This document shows, piece after piece, positions 24,377 through 32,651 of a stretch of DNA of 48,038 nt. The DNA is from Streptomyces sp. CB02923. GTDB lineage: Bacteria; Actinomycetota; Actinomycetes; Streptomycetales; Streptomycetaceae. The DNA lies in the NCBI RefSeq assembly GCF_001905005.1, contig NZ_LWKZ01000011.1, positions 1-48,038 of the forward strand, in the 5' to 3' direction. A program made the position numbers and the translations under genes. Numbering within the stretch: position 1 is the stretch's first letter; each line of letters begins with the position of its first letter. The notes below the pieces were generated by a model. The model ran no database searches and was not told the DNA's origin. It worked only from the letters and a program-made list of their open reading frames with translations.

Positions 24377-24926
24377 CGGTGGTCCGGATGAGGTCTCTGA
24401 TCCAGATCATTGAGGCGCGCAGGTGAAGGCCGGCGAGGTAGCTGTCCGGGGTCTTGTCGTATCTGGTGGCGATGCCTCGCCAGGCCTTGAGCTTGTTGAT
24501 CAGGCGCTCGACGGTGTTCCTCTCCTTGGACAGGCCGGCGTCGTGGCTGACGGGCCGGCCGCCCCTGGAGCCCCTCTTCTTCCGGTGGGCGGCCTGGTCC
24601 TTCTTCTCCGGGATCACTGCCCTTATGCCGCGTCTGCGCAGGTGGAACCGGTTACCACGGAAGGAATACGCCTTGCCCCCGGCGACGGCGTCCGGCCGGA
24701 TGCGGGGGCGGCCGGCGGGGCCGCGGACCCGCACCTTTTCCAGAACCGGGATGAACTGCGGGCCGTCCGCCGCCTGGCCCACGGTCAGCACGAACGCCAG
24801 CGGCCGGCACCTGCGGTCGGCGGCGAGATGGACCTTGCTGGTCTGCCCGCCCCTGGAGCGTCCCAGGAGAGCGGCTTTCAGCCGGAGCCTTCGCCGGCGC
24901 CGGACGCACCGCCGCTCCTCGCGCCC
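24372..24926 (-). CDS. IS5-family transposase OrfB (C-terminal catalytic half)
   Basis: The frame carries the second and third catalytic regions of an IS427-type DDE transposase: LGRSRGGQTSKVHLAADRRC, ADAVAGGKAYSFRGNR-type segment (PDAVAGGKAYSF), IPEKKDQAAHRKKRGSRGGR, and the Glu region ERNTVERLINKLKAWRGIA. It normally joins OrfA by a programmed frameshift near 24880-24930; the exact slippery site was not identified. The frame itself is intact. Confidence 0.75.
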   Translation of the reverse strand, partial: GREERRCVRRRRRLRLKAALLGRSRGGQTSKVHLAADRRCRPLAFVLTVGQAADGPQFIPVLEKVRVRGPAGRPRIRPDAVAGGKAYSFRGNRFHLRRRGIRAVIPEKKDQAAHRKKRGSRGGRPVSHDAGLSKERNTVERLINKLKAWRGIATRYDKTPDSYLAGLHLRASMIWIRDLIRTTD

Positions 24927-25369
24927 GGAATCGGCGCCCTGCCCGGCTCCCTCTTCACGGCCACCCCCTTTGAGCTGGCCTTCTCCGTCTCGGCGGCAGC
25001 CTTCTCCAAGGCGGCCAGGACGTCTTCGTCGAGGTGCATCCCGGCCGCGTCGTGGTGGGCGCGCGCGGTGGTGGAGTCGATGCTGACCAGGGACAGGTCC
25101 ACCTCGCCCCGTCTCGCGGCCTCCGCGATCAGGCCCTCCAGCAGGGCCCCGAAGACCCCGGCGTCCCGCCACTGCCGGAAGCGGTTGTGAACGGTCGCCC
25201 AGACGCCGAACTCAATCGGCATCTCCCGCCACTGTCCACCCGTCCTGAACCGCCAGACCACACCCTCGAACTACCGCCGCAGCCGCTCAGGGTACGGGCC
25301 GTACTCGCCGATCGGCAGGTACGACTCGATGAACTCCCAATCCGAGTAAGCCAGTTGCGCTCGTGTCAC
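24878..25369 (-). pseudogene. IS5-family transposase OrfA with an in-frame TAG
   Basis: From GTG at 25369 it reads VTRAQLAYSDWEFIESYLP, then a TAG at 25271-25273 just before FEGVVWRFRTGGQW. Related transposases have Gln there (CAG to TAG is one change). Downstream are the first catalytic Asp in VSIDSTTARAHHD and an Ala/Glu-rich end at 24878. With the stop, no full transposase is made, so this copy needs help in trans. Confidence 0.75.
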
Positions 25370-25418
25370 ACAAGACGGCCTATCGGAGCGGACCGTGCCG
25401 CGAAGGCACATCCCGCAA

Positions 25419-25443
25419 ATTGATCACAACCCGATACGCGCCC
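25419..25443. repeat. Terminal inverted repeat, right
   Basis: Partner of 24352-24376; it begins ATTGATCACAACCC. Confidence 0.9.
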
Positions 25444-25599
25444 TAGCGGGCAATGCCGCACTCATCGGCTCTGTGCAGGAGACTTACCCAACGCCTGGTG
25501 TGCTGATCCTGACGGGTACGGTCCTCATGTGTGCTGGCGCCCTGGTCGGACGGCTCATCGAACTCTCACCGCATCACGTGGTGTTGAAAGGAACATGCA

Positions 25600-25887
25600 T
25601 TGACAGACCACCCCAAGCGCCTGTGGCCCGTGTTCACAACAGGCTTGGCTTTACTGCTCTTCACCTCCCTTGTACGCGGTGTGTGCTGGGTGTTCGCCTC
25701 TACCCACATGCAAAGCGGCCATCACGACGGCGATAACAACACGCCTGGCGAAGCCATAGGCACCGATCTGCAGCACAAGGCCTGGAGCGTGTATCAGGGA
25801 ACGGCAACGGCTGCCTTACTCATCGTCGGTGTAACCGTCTTGTGGGCAGCCATCGTCGTGTGGATAAATCGCCGGGCCCGTCAGTAG
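25600..25887 (+). CDS. Small two-helix membrane protein, unknown
   Basis: It encodes 95 residues from TTG at 25600 with GAAAGGA upstream. The two hydrophobic helices (PVFTTGLALLLFTSLVRGV; TATAALLIVGVTVLWAAIVV) are joined by a polar, His/Asp-rich loop of about 30 residues (MQSGHHDGDNNTPGE). I recognise no family. Upstream, between the IS and this gene, a second hydrophobic segment is readable in another frame, so part of a membrane-protein operon may have been lost. Confidence 0.55.
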   Translation: MTDHPKRLWPVFTTGLALLLFTSLVRGVCWVFASTHMQSGHHDGDNNTPGEAIGTDLQHKAWSVYQGTATAALLIVGVTVLWAAIVVWINRRARQ

Positions 25888-25974
25888 TTTTCCGATATTC
25901 TGCGACGGCCATCAGTTCGATGTCGGAATCGCCGCCGGGGCCGCGGCGGTCGCTGTACCGCTGTCCGCCGCCAC

Positions 25975-26130
25975 CGCCTCTGCTGGGTCGTCTCCGAGTG
26001 CCGTGTCGGGGACGAGGACCTGGCCGGCGGCCCACTGGACGGTGAGAGCTTCCGGGGGCTGGCCGGGGACCGCTGCCAGCTGACGCGGTTGTCCGCGGTA
26101 GCGCCCGTGGCCGTGACATGCGGCGGCTGG
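25975..26130 (-). pseudogene. Frameshifted second copy of the small gene at 39018-39278
   Basis: The minus strand reads HVTATGATADN, then needs a one-base shift to continue as LRQLAAVPGQPPEALTVQWA and AGQVLVPDTALGDDP. This matches, position by position, the intact small protein encoded at 39018-39278. It is a degenerate paralogue, with the frame broken at about 26085-26095. Confidence 0.6.
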
Positions 26131-26184
26131 TTCACCCGTCCGTGGGCAGAGTGGGAGGTCACCAGAGCGCCGTACGGCGGTGAG

Positions 26185-26613
26185 TCACACACAGCTGATG
26201 GTGCCGCCAGGGGCTGGCTGGTAGAGGTGCCACACGATGATGGCCTCGGCGAGCAGTGGCAGAAGCCCCAGGAGAGCGGAGGCCAGTGCGACGCCGCCAC
26301 GCCAGCCTCTCAGTGGTGCGCTGCCGTGCCGTTCCCCTCGCAGCGCCAGCAGGACCAGGAGGGCGACGGCTCCCAGGCCGCAGGCCAGTGCCCCGTAGGC
26401 GGAGACGTACATCTGCCAGGTTAGCGGCAGGTCCCCGCAATGTGCCCATTCGGCCTTCAGATGAGCCTTCTCGGCCGCGTCGTGGGCGATGATGCCTGCG
26501 ATGCCGAGGGCGACCAGGACCGGTACCCACAAGGCAGTGCGTGCTGGGCCGGTGACGGCGCCGCCGGGAGCCGGCGTCGTGCGAGGTATCGGATCGCTCA
26601 GCGGATCGCTCAT
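26185..26613 (-). CDS. Small membrane protein, candidate immunity protein
   Basis: It encodes 142 residues with a Pro-rich cytoplasmic start and three to four hydrophobic helices (ALWVPVLVALGIAGIIAHDA; YGALACGLGAVALLVLLAL; ALASALLGLLPLLAEAIIVW). Its ATG (26613) overlaps by one base the stop of the amidase-domain effector gene (TGATG), so the two are coupled. Membrane proteins placed right after a secreted cell-wall-acting effector are often immunity factors. That role is inferred from position. Confidence 0.65.
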   Translation of the reverse strand: MSDPLSDPIPRTTPAPGGAVTGPARTALWVPVLVALGIAGIIAHDAAEKAHLKAEWAHCGDLPLTWQMYVSAYGALACGLGAVALLVLLALRGERHGSAPLRGWRGGVALASALLGLLPLLAEAIIVWHLYQPAPGGTISCV

Positions 26614-27881
26614 CAGTACCAGTCCGGGTGGGGTCGGACGATCCGTACGTTCTGCTTGCCTTCGGCCTTTTCCGTGTTGGGCAGGCGTCCGTCGAGGCTG
26701 ACGTTGCGATACGGATCGCTGTGCTGGGTGTACTTGATCTCTCCGTCCGGCATGACGCCGGTGACGACAGCGGCGTGGTGGGTGTTGCCCTTGCCGATCT
26801 CGTCGTTGTCGCCGGCCTGCTCGTAGTAGATGATGTCGCCGGGACGGACCTGATCGCGCGGGACTTCCTCGCCGCCGTGATCGAGCATGAAATTCTGCTG
26901 GTTCTCCGCACCCGCCCACGTCTTGGAGAAGCCCAAAGACCGGTCGACATCGCGGAAGCCGGGCAGGTCGATCTCGGTCGGGTTGCCCTTCATCCATGTG
27001 TCGTCGGCCCGGGTGCCCCAGATGGACTCCTTTTCCTTCATCCCCGCCTGGGCCAGGGATTCGGAGACGAAGTTGGTGCAGTTGTTACCGAAGTCGACGT
27101 CGTCCTTCTGATCCCAGTTCTCCAGCGCGTACTCGACCATCTTGACCCGGTCGAACTTGCCGTCCGTGCCGCGCATCTCCCGCTTCACGCCTTCCGGCAG
27201 GCCATCGAGTTTCGACAGGGCGACCGGGTCGGCCAGCATCAGATCGTGCCGCTGCTTCTCGCTCAGGCCGTTCCACCACATGCGCTGGGTCATCGGCCCG
27301 GCATCACGGGGAATCTCGGCGCCGAGAATTTCCATCTCCGCCTGGGACGCCTTGTTCTGCACCTTGAGTGCTTCGCCGGGGTCGGCGACGTTCACCTTGT
27401 CCGTCAGCAGGGAAAACTTCGCTGCGGCCGTGTTGTCGGCCTCGCTGACCTGCTGCAGCACATGATCGCGCAGCGCCACGATGCGCTCACGCGCGTGCAG
27501 CTTGTCGGGGTCCTCACCGGGCATCGGCGCGCCCTCGGGCAGGCCGTCCGCGCCGATACGCAAGCTGTAGCGCTGGGCGACTTCGTTGATCTCGCGCGCC
27601 GAGCTCAGCGCGGTCTCCATGCTCTCGGCCACGGCCTCGCAGAGCATCTTGCCGCCGAGCAGGATGTCGTAGGCCGATTCCAGCTGGTCGGCCAGCTTCT
27701 CGAGATCCTTCGCGGCCTTCTGGCCCACCTCGTCGGTCCAGTTGTCGGCCAGCGGCGTGGTGCCGTTGTCCCGGATGTCCTGGGCGGCACGCAAAGCGTG
27801 CTTGGCCAGCGTCACCCACTCTTCGGCGGCCTTGTGCCACTTCTCGGGCCGGGCGTTGATCACAGCCTCGTAATTCACCAC
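26613..27881 (-). CDS. Type VII secretion-type effector with putative amidase (Amidase_6) domain
   Basis: The 422-residue protein has a helical N-terminus of about 110 residues with a WxxxVG motif (NWTDEVG, near residue 49), like WXG100/LXG substrates. A linker follows, then a C-terminal domain (about 255-422) with a catalytic-type Cys in FGNNCTNFVSESL and a His in NTHHAAVVTGV. These are the hallmarks of the Amidase_6/NlpC-P60-like papain fold. It is probably exported through an ESX-like system and cleaves peptidoglycan or a related amide. The GTG at 27881 lies 7 bp after the stop of the small partner gene. There is no signal peptide, as expected for this route. Confidence 0.75.
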   Translation of the reverse strand: MVNYEAVINARPEKWHKAAEEWVTLAKHALRAAQDIRDNGTTPLADNWTDEVGQKAAKDLEKLADQLESAYDILLGGKMLCEAVAESMETALSSAREINEVAQRYSLRIGADGLPEGAPMPGEDPDKLHARERIVALRDHVLQQVSEADNTAAAKFSLLTDKVNVADPGEALKVQNKASQAEMEILGAEIPRDAGPMTQRMWWNGLSEKQRHDLMLADPVALSKLDGLPEGVKREMRGTDGKFDRVKMVEYALENWDQKDDVDFGNNCTNFVSESLAQAGMKEKESIWGTRADDTWMKGNPTEIDLPGFRDVDRSLGFSKTWAGAENQQNFMLDHGGEEVPRDQVRPGDIIYYEQAGDNDEIGKGNTHHAAVVTGVMPDGEIKYTQHSDPYRNVSLDGRLPNTEKAEGKQNVRIVRPHPDWY

Positions 27882-27888
27882 CGGCCAC

Positions 27889-28212
27889 TCACGCCTTTCC
27901 CAGGTCGTTCAGGCCGTGCCGCAGCCGCGAAGCCGCTTCCTGATCCTGTGCGTCGTAGCTGCCGGCGCTTTCCTGCAGCCGCTCGCCCAGCTCCCCCATC
28001 CTCTTCGCCAAATCCGCCATGTGCTCCTCCCACGTCAGCGCGCAAGAGTAGAGGCGCTCGGCACACTCCCAGCCCCAGACGGAATCCGCTACACCCGTCG
28101 TCTGGCTCACCTCCAGGGAGTTGTTCAGCTTGCGGGCTGCCTCCCGGGAGAGCGCGCTCACATCGCCGCCTGTCGCCCGAACAGCATGGCTGTTGATGCT
28201 GATGTCACCCAT
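27889..28212 (-). CDS. WXG100-like small partner protein
   Basis: It encodes 107 residues with no signal peptide, almost entirely helical, with a Trp-Gly-Trp turn (DSVWGWECAERL) at mid-length between two long helices (ALSREAARKLNNSLEV; MADLAKRMGELGERLQESA). Size and helix-turn-helix layout match the Esx-like chaperone partners that pair with type VII secretion substrates. It is directly followed by the effector gene. A strict WxG motif is not present. Confidence 0.6.
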   Translation of the reverse strand: MGDISINSHAVRATGGDVSALSREAARKLNNSLEVSQTTGVADSVWGWECAERLYSCALTWEEHMADLAKRMGELGERLQESAGSYDAQDQEAASRLRHGLNDLGKA

Positions 28213-28566
28213 GCGTGGATCCCCACCCCGTCGATCACTTTCCGGATCATCGTACGGGAGCGCCCAGAGACGGCTGGTCAGCCCAGCACCGGTAGCGAGC
28301 CTGTGCCGTGCGGTTGGCGAGGAAGGCAGGACGAGATGGTGTCGGGTGCCGGTCCGCTACCAGGCACGGCCGACGCCCGGCCGTCGCGGCGGGGAAGACA
28401 TTCACCGTGCGGCTGCCGACTATGACGCCTGCCTCGACGCCCCAGCGAGGAAGCACCTCCCACGGTGCCGTCTCATCGCCACACCAGACGACATCCGGTT
28501 CCTCATGCGTCGCTTCGGGCGGGAGCGATGCCGAGGAGTCCGCAACCGTATGCCTTGCCGCGGCCG
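28213..28566. other. Non-coding stretch upstream of the type VII module
   Basis: It presumably contains the promoter for the minus-strand three-gene module. No gene with convincing codon-position bias was found. Confidence 0.35.
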
Positions 28567-28725
28567 ATGCCCTGGTTCCGGCTCGCCAACGACCGGCTGC
28601 ACGAAGACACCTGCCCCCTAAACCCGATCGAAGTGCTGCGGAAGATCGCGCATGGCTCTCAGGGCGTCGCCGTCATTGAGGGCGACGAGCTGCACCTGGT
28701 GCTGCCCGAGGATATGAACCAGATC
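28567..28725 (+). pseudogene. Short coding relic, unknown
   Basis: The stretch MPWFRLANDRLHEDTCPLNP, then EVLRKIAHGSQGVAVIEGDE and LHLVLPEDMNQI, has almost only G/C at third positions and reads like a real protein. It loses coding character near 28730, where it meets the end of the opposite-strand pseudogene. No family recognised. Confidence 0.35.
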
Positions 28726-28757
28726 GGTGACGCCAAAACAGCTGTTCTCTGCTCGGT

Positions 28758-29253
28758 TCACTGTCCAGGCAGCACGCTGCCGGCCCGGGCCCGGCTGTCC
28801 AGGTACCCGACCAACGCGGTTTCGCTTCGCTGGAGGTGCTCGCGTCGTTCACGGGGCAGCGGTCCCAGAGCATCCACGAGGACTTGCTCTCGGGGAATGT
28901 GCACCATCGATCCGCAGTAGATCCGACAGCCCGGACACCAGGCGAACCCGATGCACCGCTCGAACATCGAGGACTCGGACGGATGGCAGCGGTACTGGTA
29001 GGAACGGACACGTGCCGCAGGTGCTACAGATGCGCTGCTCGCCCTCGGCGACGGTGTCGACAGTCGCGGCCTTCGGGCTGTGCGCAGTGTCCACCCGTCC
29101 GGGCAACGTCAGCTCGCAGTCGTACCACCACACCCGGGAGCGGTCGCGGCGGCGCCGGACGATGACCGCCCGTACGGTCTGCCCGTACGGCAGCGTCACC
29201 TCGACCTGGGGCCCGTCGCCCCAGGTCGCCGTCGCGTCGTCGTACTCCTGCAC
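28758..29253 (-). pseudogene. Frameshifted hypothetical gene (Cys-rich)
   Basis: The first half (29253 to about 29010) reads TATWGDGPQVEVTLPYGQTV, RVWWYDCELTLPGR, and EQRICSTCGTC. The rest continues only in another frame: RSYQYRCHPSESSMFERC, WCPGCRIYCGSMVHIPREQV, and DALGPLPRERREHL to a stop at 28758. Together they form a plausible protein of about 165 residues with several Cys pairs. One indel near 29005 breaks it. The function is unknown. Confidence 0.6.
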
Positions 29254-29405
29254 GCCTCGACCTTAGAGCGCACACGGGGGGTTGCGCGCCTTGCCCTGGA
29301 GTGGTGCAGGAGGTGCTCATGAACGGGGACGTCGGTGTCGTGGAGAGGGCCACGGCACCGACGCCGAAGGGGCGTTTCAGGAGCGCGGGCCCTGTGCCGC
29401 GTGCA

Positions 29406-29660
29406 CTACTTCCGTACGTTGATGTGCACCTGGACGCCCCCTCCCACGGATCCGGCGGCGATGAGAACGACACCCGCCTCCGAGTGGCCGGTCAGGGTAA
29501 GGGCCACGCCAGCGGTGCAGGACAGTGCGGACAGGGTGATCCTCCCCCAGTCGAGGGCGCTCTGCTCGCGCGGGCGTTCCGCGGGCACCGCGTCCGGCTC
29601 GGTCGGCGGCGTCCCGTGCGCCTGCGGGTCGTCGGAGGGGTCGCTACTTGTGGTGGGCAT
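29406..29660 (-). CDS. Small hypothetical membrane protein
   Basis: It encodes 84 residues from ATG at 29660 with AAAGG upstream. A polar Pro/Asp/Ser-rich N-terminus is followed by two weak hydrophobic segments (ITLSALSCTAGVALTLTG; AGVVLIAAGSVGGGVQV). I do not recognise it. Confidence 0.5.
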   Translation of the reverse strand: MPTTSSDPSDDPQAHGTPPTEPDAVPAERPREQSALDWGRITLSALSCTAGVALTLTGHSEAGVVLIAAGSVGGGVQVHINVRK

Positions 29661-29941
29661 GGCAAGCCTTTGCTTCTGGTGCGTGCCACAGCACGCGAGG
29701 AATGGGTTGGACGAACCATGGGGCATCTGGCAGTTAGCCGCGCAAGTCCCCTGGTCCTGCCCGGTAACGCCCCCGGGCAGGGAAGGAGATTGCACCCGCT
29801 GGGCGACGGATTCGAGTTCTCGCGAATGTGCGGCTCGGCGCTGATGGCTCGTCAGCACGGCCGGCTCTCGACGCCCTTTCAAAGGCTTCCGACCTGCGCT
29901 CCAGAGAACCTGAGTTCACGTCAGAGGCTGGAGGCGAGTGA
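29661..29941. other. Short gene-free stretch
   Basis: Nothing convincing was seen on either strand between the small membrane protein and the VOC gene. Confidence 0.3.
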
Positions 29942-30364
29942 TCAGGTCTGGCCGTGCATGCCGCCGGAGGCGTCGTTGTCCTGCGGCTGGAGCAGGTCCC
30001 AGCGATTCCCGTACAGGTCTTGGAAGACTGCCACGGTGCCGTAGGGCTCGCGGCGAGGGGGTTCTTCGAACCTGATCCCGGCCGCACGCAGGCGTTCGTA
30101 GTCGCCGTCGAAGTCGTCGGTGTACAGGAACATGCCGACCCGGCCGCCGGTCTGGTTCCCGACCCTGCCTTCCTGCTCCGCGGTGACTGCCCGTGCGAGC
30201 AACACCGCCGTCTCCGCCCCGGCCGGGGCGACCACCACCCAGCGCTTCCCCTCGCCGAGCCAGGTTTCCTCGCGCAGCTCAAAACCGAGCACCTTCACGT
30301 AGAACGCGATGGCCGAGTCGTAGTCGCGCACCACCACGGTCACCAGTCCCAGATGCCGCCTCAT
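29942..30364 (-). CDS. VOC-family protein (glyoxalase/bleomycin-resistance fold)
   Basis: The 140-residue protein from ATG 30364 has the two beta-alpha-beta-beta-beta halves of the vicinal oxygen chelate fold: HLGLVTVVVRDYDSAIAFYV with GFELREE, and VGMFLYTDDFDGDYERLRAA with VAVFQDLYGNRWDL. The N-terminal His and a late Glu-type position are the usual metal ligands, but the substrate cannot be told. Members include glyoxalases, ring-cleaving dioxygenases and drug-binding proteins. It has no clear operon partner. Confidence 0.85.
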   Translation of the reverse strand: MRRHLGLVTVVVRDYDSAIAFYVKVLGFELREETWLGEGKRWVVVAPAGAETAVLLARAVTAEQEGRVGNQTGGRVGMFLYTDDFDGDYERLRAAGIRFEEPPRREPYGTVAVFQDLYGNRWDLLQPQDNDASGGMHGQT

Positions 30365-30597
30365 CCACTGATCATGCCTCACCTGACCGCCCATCACCGC
30401 GGCAACGGATGCCGCTGGCCTGCCTGCCGGCCGGAGCGTGCATCGGTCCAGCGAGGCTGGCCCTGGCGCTGGGTGATGCGGCGAGTCATCAGCGTGATCA
30501 GGGATCATGTCAGGTGTGCCTCGCTGACCTGCGGCAATCCCTCATACTCCCGCACGTTGCGCCGGGCCTTCATCGACGCGCCAGCGCCGCGGGAGGA

Positions 30598-31330
30598 TCA
30601 CCCGGTCGATCTCCGACGGTCAGGCGGGCAGCGCTTCGATGGCGGTCCGCCAGGGGTACGCGTACTACGAAGGGACGGGCAAGGTCCAGGAGCCGCCGGG
30701 CTTCTGCCACGGTGAGGGGAACGAGGCTGCTCGAACCGTTTCTGCGTCCCCTTTTCGGAAACGGTGGCTTGTATCGGGGCGAAGACGAGGTAGCGGGCGA
30801 TCTCCTCCGGTCGCGCCAGGCTGCGGCGGGCCAGTGCCCCCCAGCGGTGGCGGGTGGGGGCCGTTCCGTCGATGGTTGGGAGCATGGCTGCCGCCCAGTC
30901 GTAAACCCGGGGCCCCTTCGCGCCGTCGCCGCAGGAGATCCGCTCCCAGGCTTCGGCCGGGGCGCCGGTCAGTACGTGATCGATGCGCCAGCTTCCTGCG
31001 GGCGATTCGGCCTGCTGCGACTTGGGCACCGCCACGACGTAGCCGACGCCGGCCTCCTCCAGCGTCCGCCGGAAGTGCCACTCCTGCCCGTAGGCCGCAT
31101 CGGCGGTCACCCAGGCGATGGGCAGAGCCGATTCCAGGGCCCGCCGGACCATGGCGCGTGCAAGTTCCGGCTTGGTCGCGAAGGACTTCTTCTCCGGGAT
31201 CCGGGCGGTACGGCGCCGGTCGGGATCCTCGGTCCAGGACCTGGGCAGGCAGAGCTCGCGGTCCACCAGCGCCCTGCCCTTGGCGGAGGCAACCGGCGAC
31301 GAACACCCCGATCGGACAGTTCTCCGTGCG
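30598..31330 (-). pseudogene. IS701-family transposase relic
   Basis: The minus strand holds the central part of an IS701-type transposase: NCPIGVFVA, then after a frameshift ASAKGRALVDREL, WVTADAAYGQEWHFRRTLEE, GVGYVVAVPKSQQ, AEAWERISCGDGAKGPRVYD. After KRFEQ the chain jumps to a C-terminal piece (LVPLTVAEARRLLDLARPF) in another frame, so an internal part is deleted. The N-terminus is also missing. It cannot make active transposase. Confidence 0.8.
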
Positions 31331-31632
31331 GCCCGCGGTGCCGGGTTCATGCCGGCACCGCCGGGCCCCGCTCGTGCCGGCTGCCTTCGAGGCTCGCCCA
31401 TCCGTAAGCCGGCGAAGTCGTGTGCATGATGACACTTCTCCTGGGTCGGTCTCATAGGCCGCCTGGCACGGTCTCCCGCGCTTACGAGACCGACTCGTGC
31501 CGGGCCGTTGTCAGCGGCCGCAAGGCGCGGGCCCCACTTCGTCAGGTGGCGACGCCTCACGGCAGAGCTGGGCCGAAGGGCGGAACGTGGGCCTGTGCAG
31601 AGAGCTCTCCGGCCGGTGCTCGCTCGGTCGGA
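31331..31632. other. Gene-free stretch beside the IS701 relic
   Basis: No gene is recognisable; it may include eroded IS701 sequence. Confidence 0.3.
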
Positions 31633-32556
31633 TCACGCGGGAAGCGGCTTGGGGAACTCTGCGCGGGTGACCTCCTCATCGAGGAGCTGCGCGAGCGTGC
31701 CCAGTTGTGGGGTGGCGCGGTCGGTACGCCAGATCAGGCCCATCTGCGACGGGGCGTCGAGGCCGTCCGTCGCGAGGTAGCGCACGTCGCTGCGGGTGGC
31801 ACGCTCGGCCAGGGGGCGGCAGACCAGCATGGCGTGGTCGTCGGCGGCCACGAGCGCCAGGCCCTCCTGGACGCTGGCGATCCCCCTGGTGGAGCGGATG
31901 GGGGCGCCTGCGGGTGTGGAGCGTGGCACGCGGGCGGCCATCCAGTAGTCGGGGGCGTCTCCGGTGGGGTGGAGGATGTCCAGGCCGGCCAGTGCCTCGA
32001 CATGCACGCGGTCGCTGTCGGCCAGGGGGTGGGAAGAGGCGACGGCGAGGAGGCGGTCCTGTGGCGGAAAGCGGAAGCCGACGGTCAGTTCGGCTTCCCT
32101 GACCGGGAGTTCGACCACGGCGGCATCGAGCCGGCTGTCGAGCACGGCAGAGAAGGGCGAGCCCAGAGGGATCTCGCTCAGCGCCATCGTGACCCCGTGC
32201 TGGGCGCGCAGTCGCCGGAAGGCCTCGGTGACCTCTTCGTAGATGCTGCCGTTGAAGCCGATGCGCAGCTGACACAGAGCGCCGCGGCTGGCGCGGTCCC
32301 GGGCTTGGGCGAGCACGGTCACCAAGGACCGGTAGGCCGGACGGACCTCGTCGACGAACTGTGTGCCGAGCCGCGTCAGTCCCACGCGCCGGCTGGTGCG
32401 CTCGACGAGTCGCACGCCGACGCGCCGTTCGAGGGCGGCAATGAGTTGGCTGACACGACTCTGGGAATAGCCCAGCCGTGCTGCCGTCCGGCCGAAGTGC
32501 AGTTCCTCAGCCAACGCCAGGAGGCACTCGATCTCTTGGACATGGACCTGGTTCAT
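31633..32556 (-). CDS. LysR-family transcriptional regulator
   Basis: The 307-residue protein has a LysR winged helix (IECLLALAEELHFGRTAARL, SQSRVSQLIAALERRVG) and an effector domain (CQLRIGFNGSIYEEV, ASVQEGLALVAADDHAML). It diverges from an MFS gene, with 95 bp between its ATG and the chosen MFS start. The most likely role is control of that exporter and of itself. Confidence 0.92.
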   Translation of the reverse strand: MNQVHVQEIECLLALAEELHFGRTAARLGYSQSRVSQLIAALERRVGVRLVERTSRRVGLTRLGTQFVDEVRPAYRSLVTVLAQARDRASRGALCQLRIGFNGSIYEEVTEAFRRLRAQHGVTMALSEIPLGSPFSAVLDSRLDAAVVELPVREAELTVGFRFPPQDRLLAVASSHPLADSDRVHVEALAGLDILHPTGDAPDYWMAARVPRSTPAGAPIRSTRGIASVQEGLALVAADDHAMLVCRPLAERATRSDVRYLATDGLDAPSQMGLIWRTDRATPQLGTLAQLLDEEVTRAEFPKPLPA

Positions 32557-32651
32557 CGCATCCCTTCCGGTAGCCGATCCATCAATCTAGCTCATCGATC
32601 GTTGAACAAATCGCTGTTGATCGTCACCTGGTGCGCTGTTTGGCTGGCTTC
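32557..32651. promoter_or_regulatory. Divergent LysR/MFS promoter region
   Basis: A short AT-richer gap with partly symmetric elements (CATCGATCGTTG and GTTGATCG) where LysR boxes would be expected. No exact operator is assigned. Confidence 0.45.

Larger units (their letters stand above)
24352..25443 (-). mobile_element. IS5-family (IS427-type) insertion sequence with damaged OrfA
   Basis: The element is about 1.09 kb, bounded by 25-bp inverted repeats at 24352-24376 and 25419-25443 that differ at one base. It carries two overlapping transposase frames on the minus strand. A TAG stop early in the first frame probably inactivates it. It interrupts the zinc-ribbon gene. No clear target duplication was found. 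Confidence 0.85.

Noticed and set aside
26628..28196. Long plus-strand open frame opposite the amidase effector
   Set aside because: It is a shadow frame; the minus strand has the WXG-like and Cys/His motifs and a coupled gene order.
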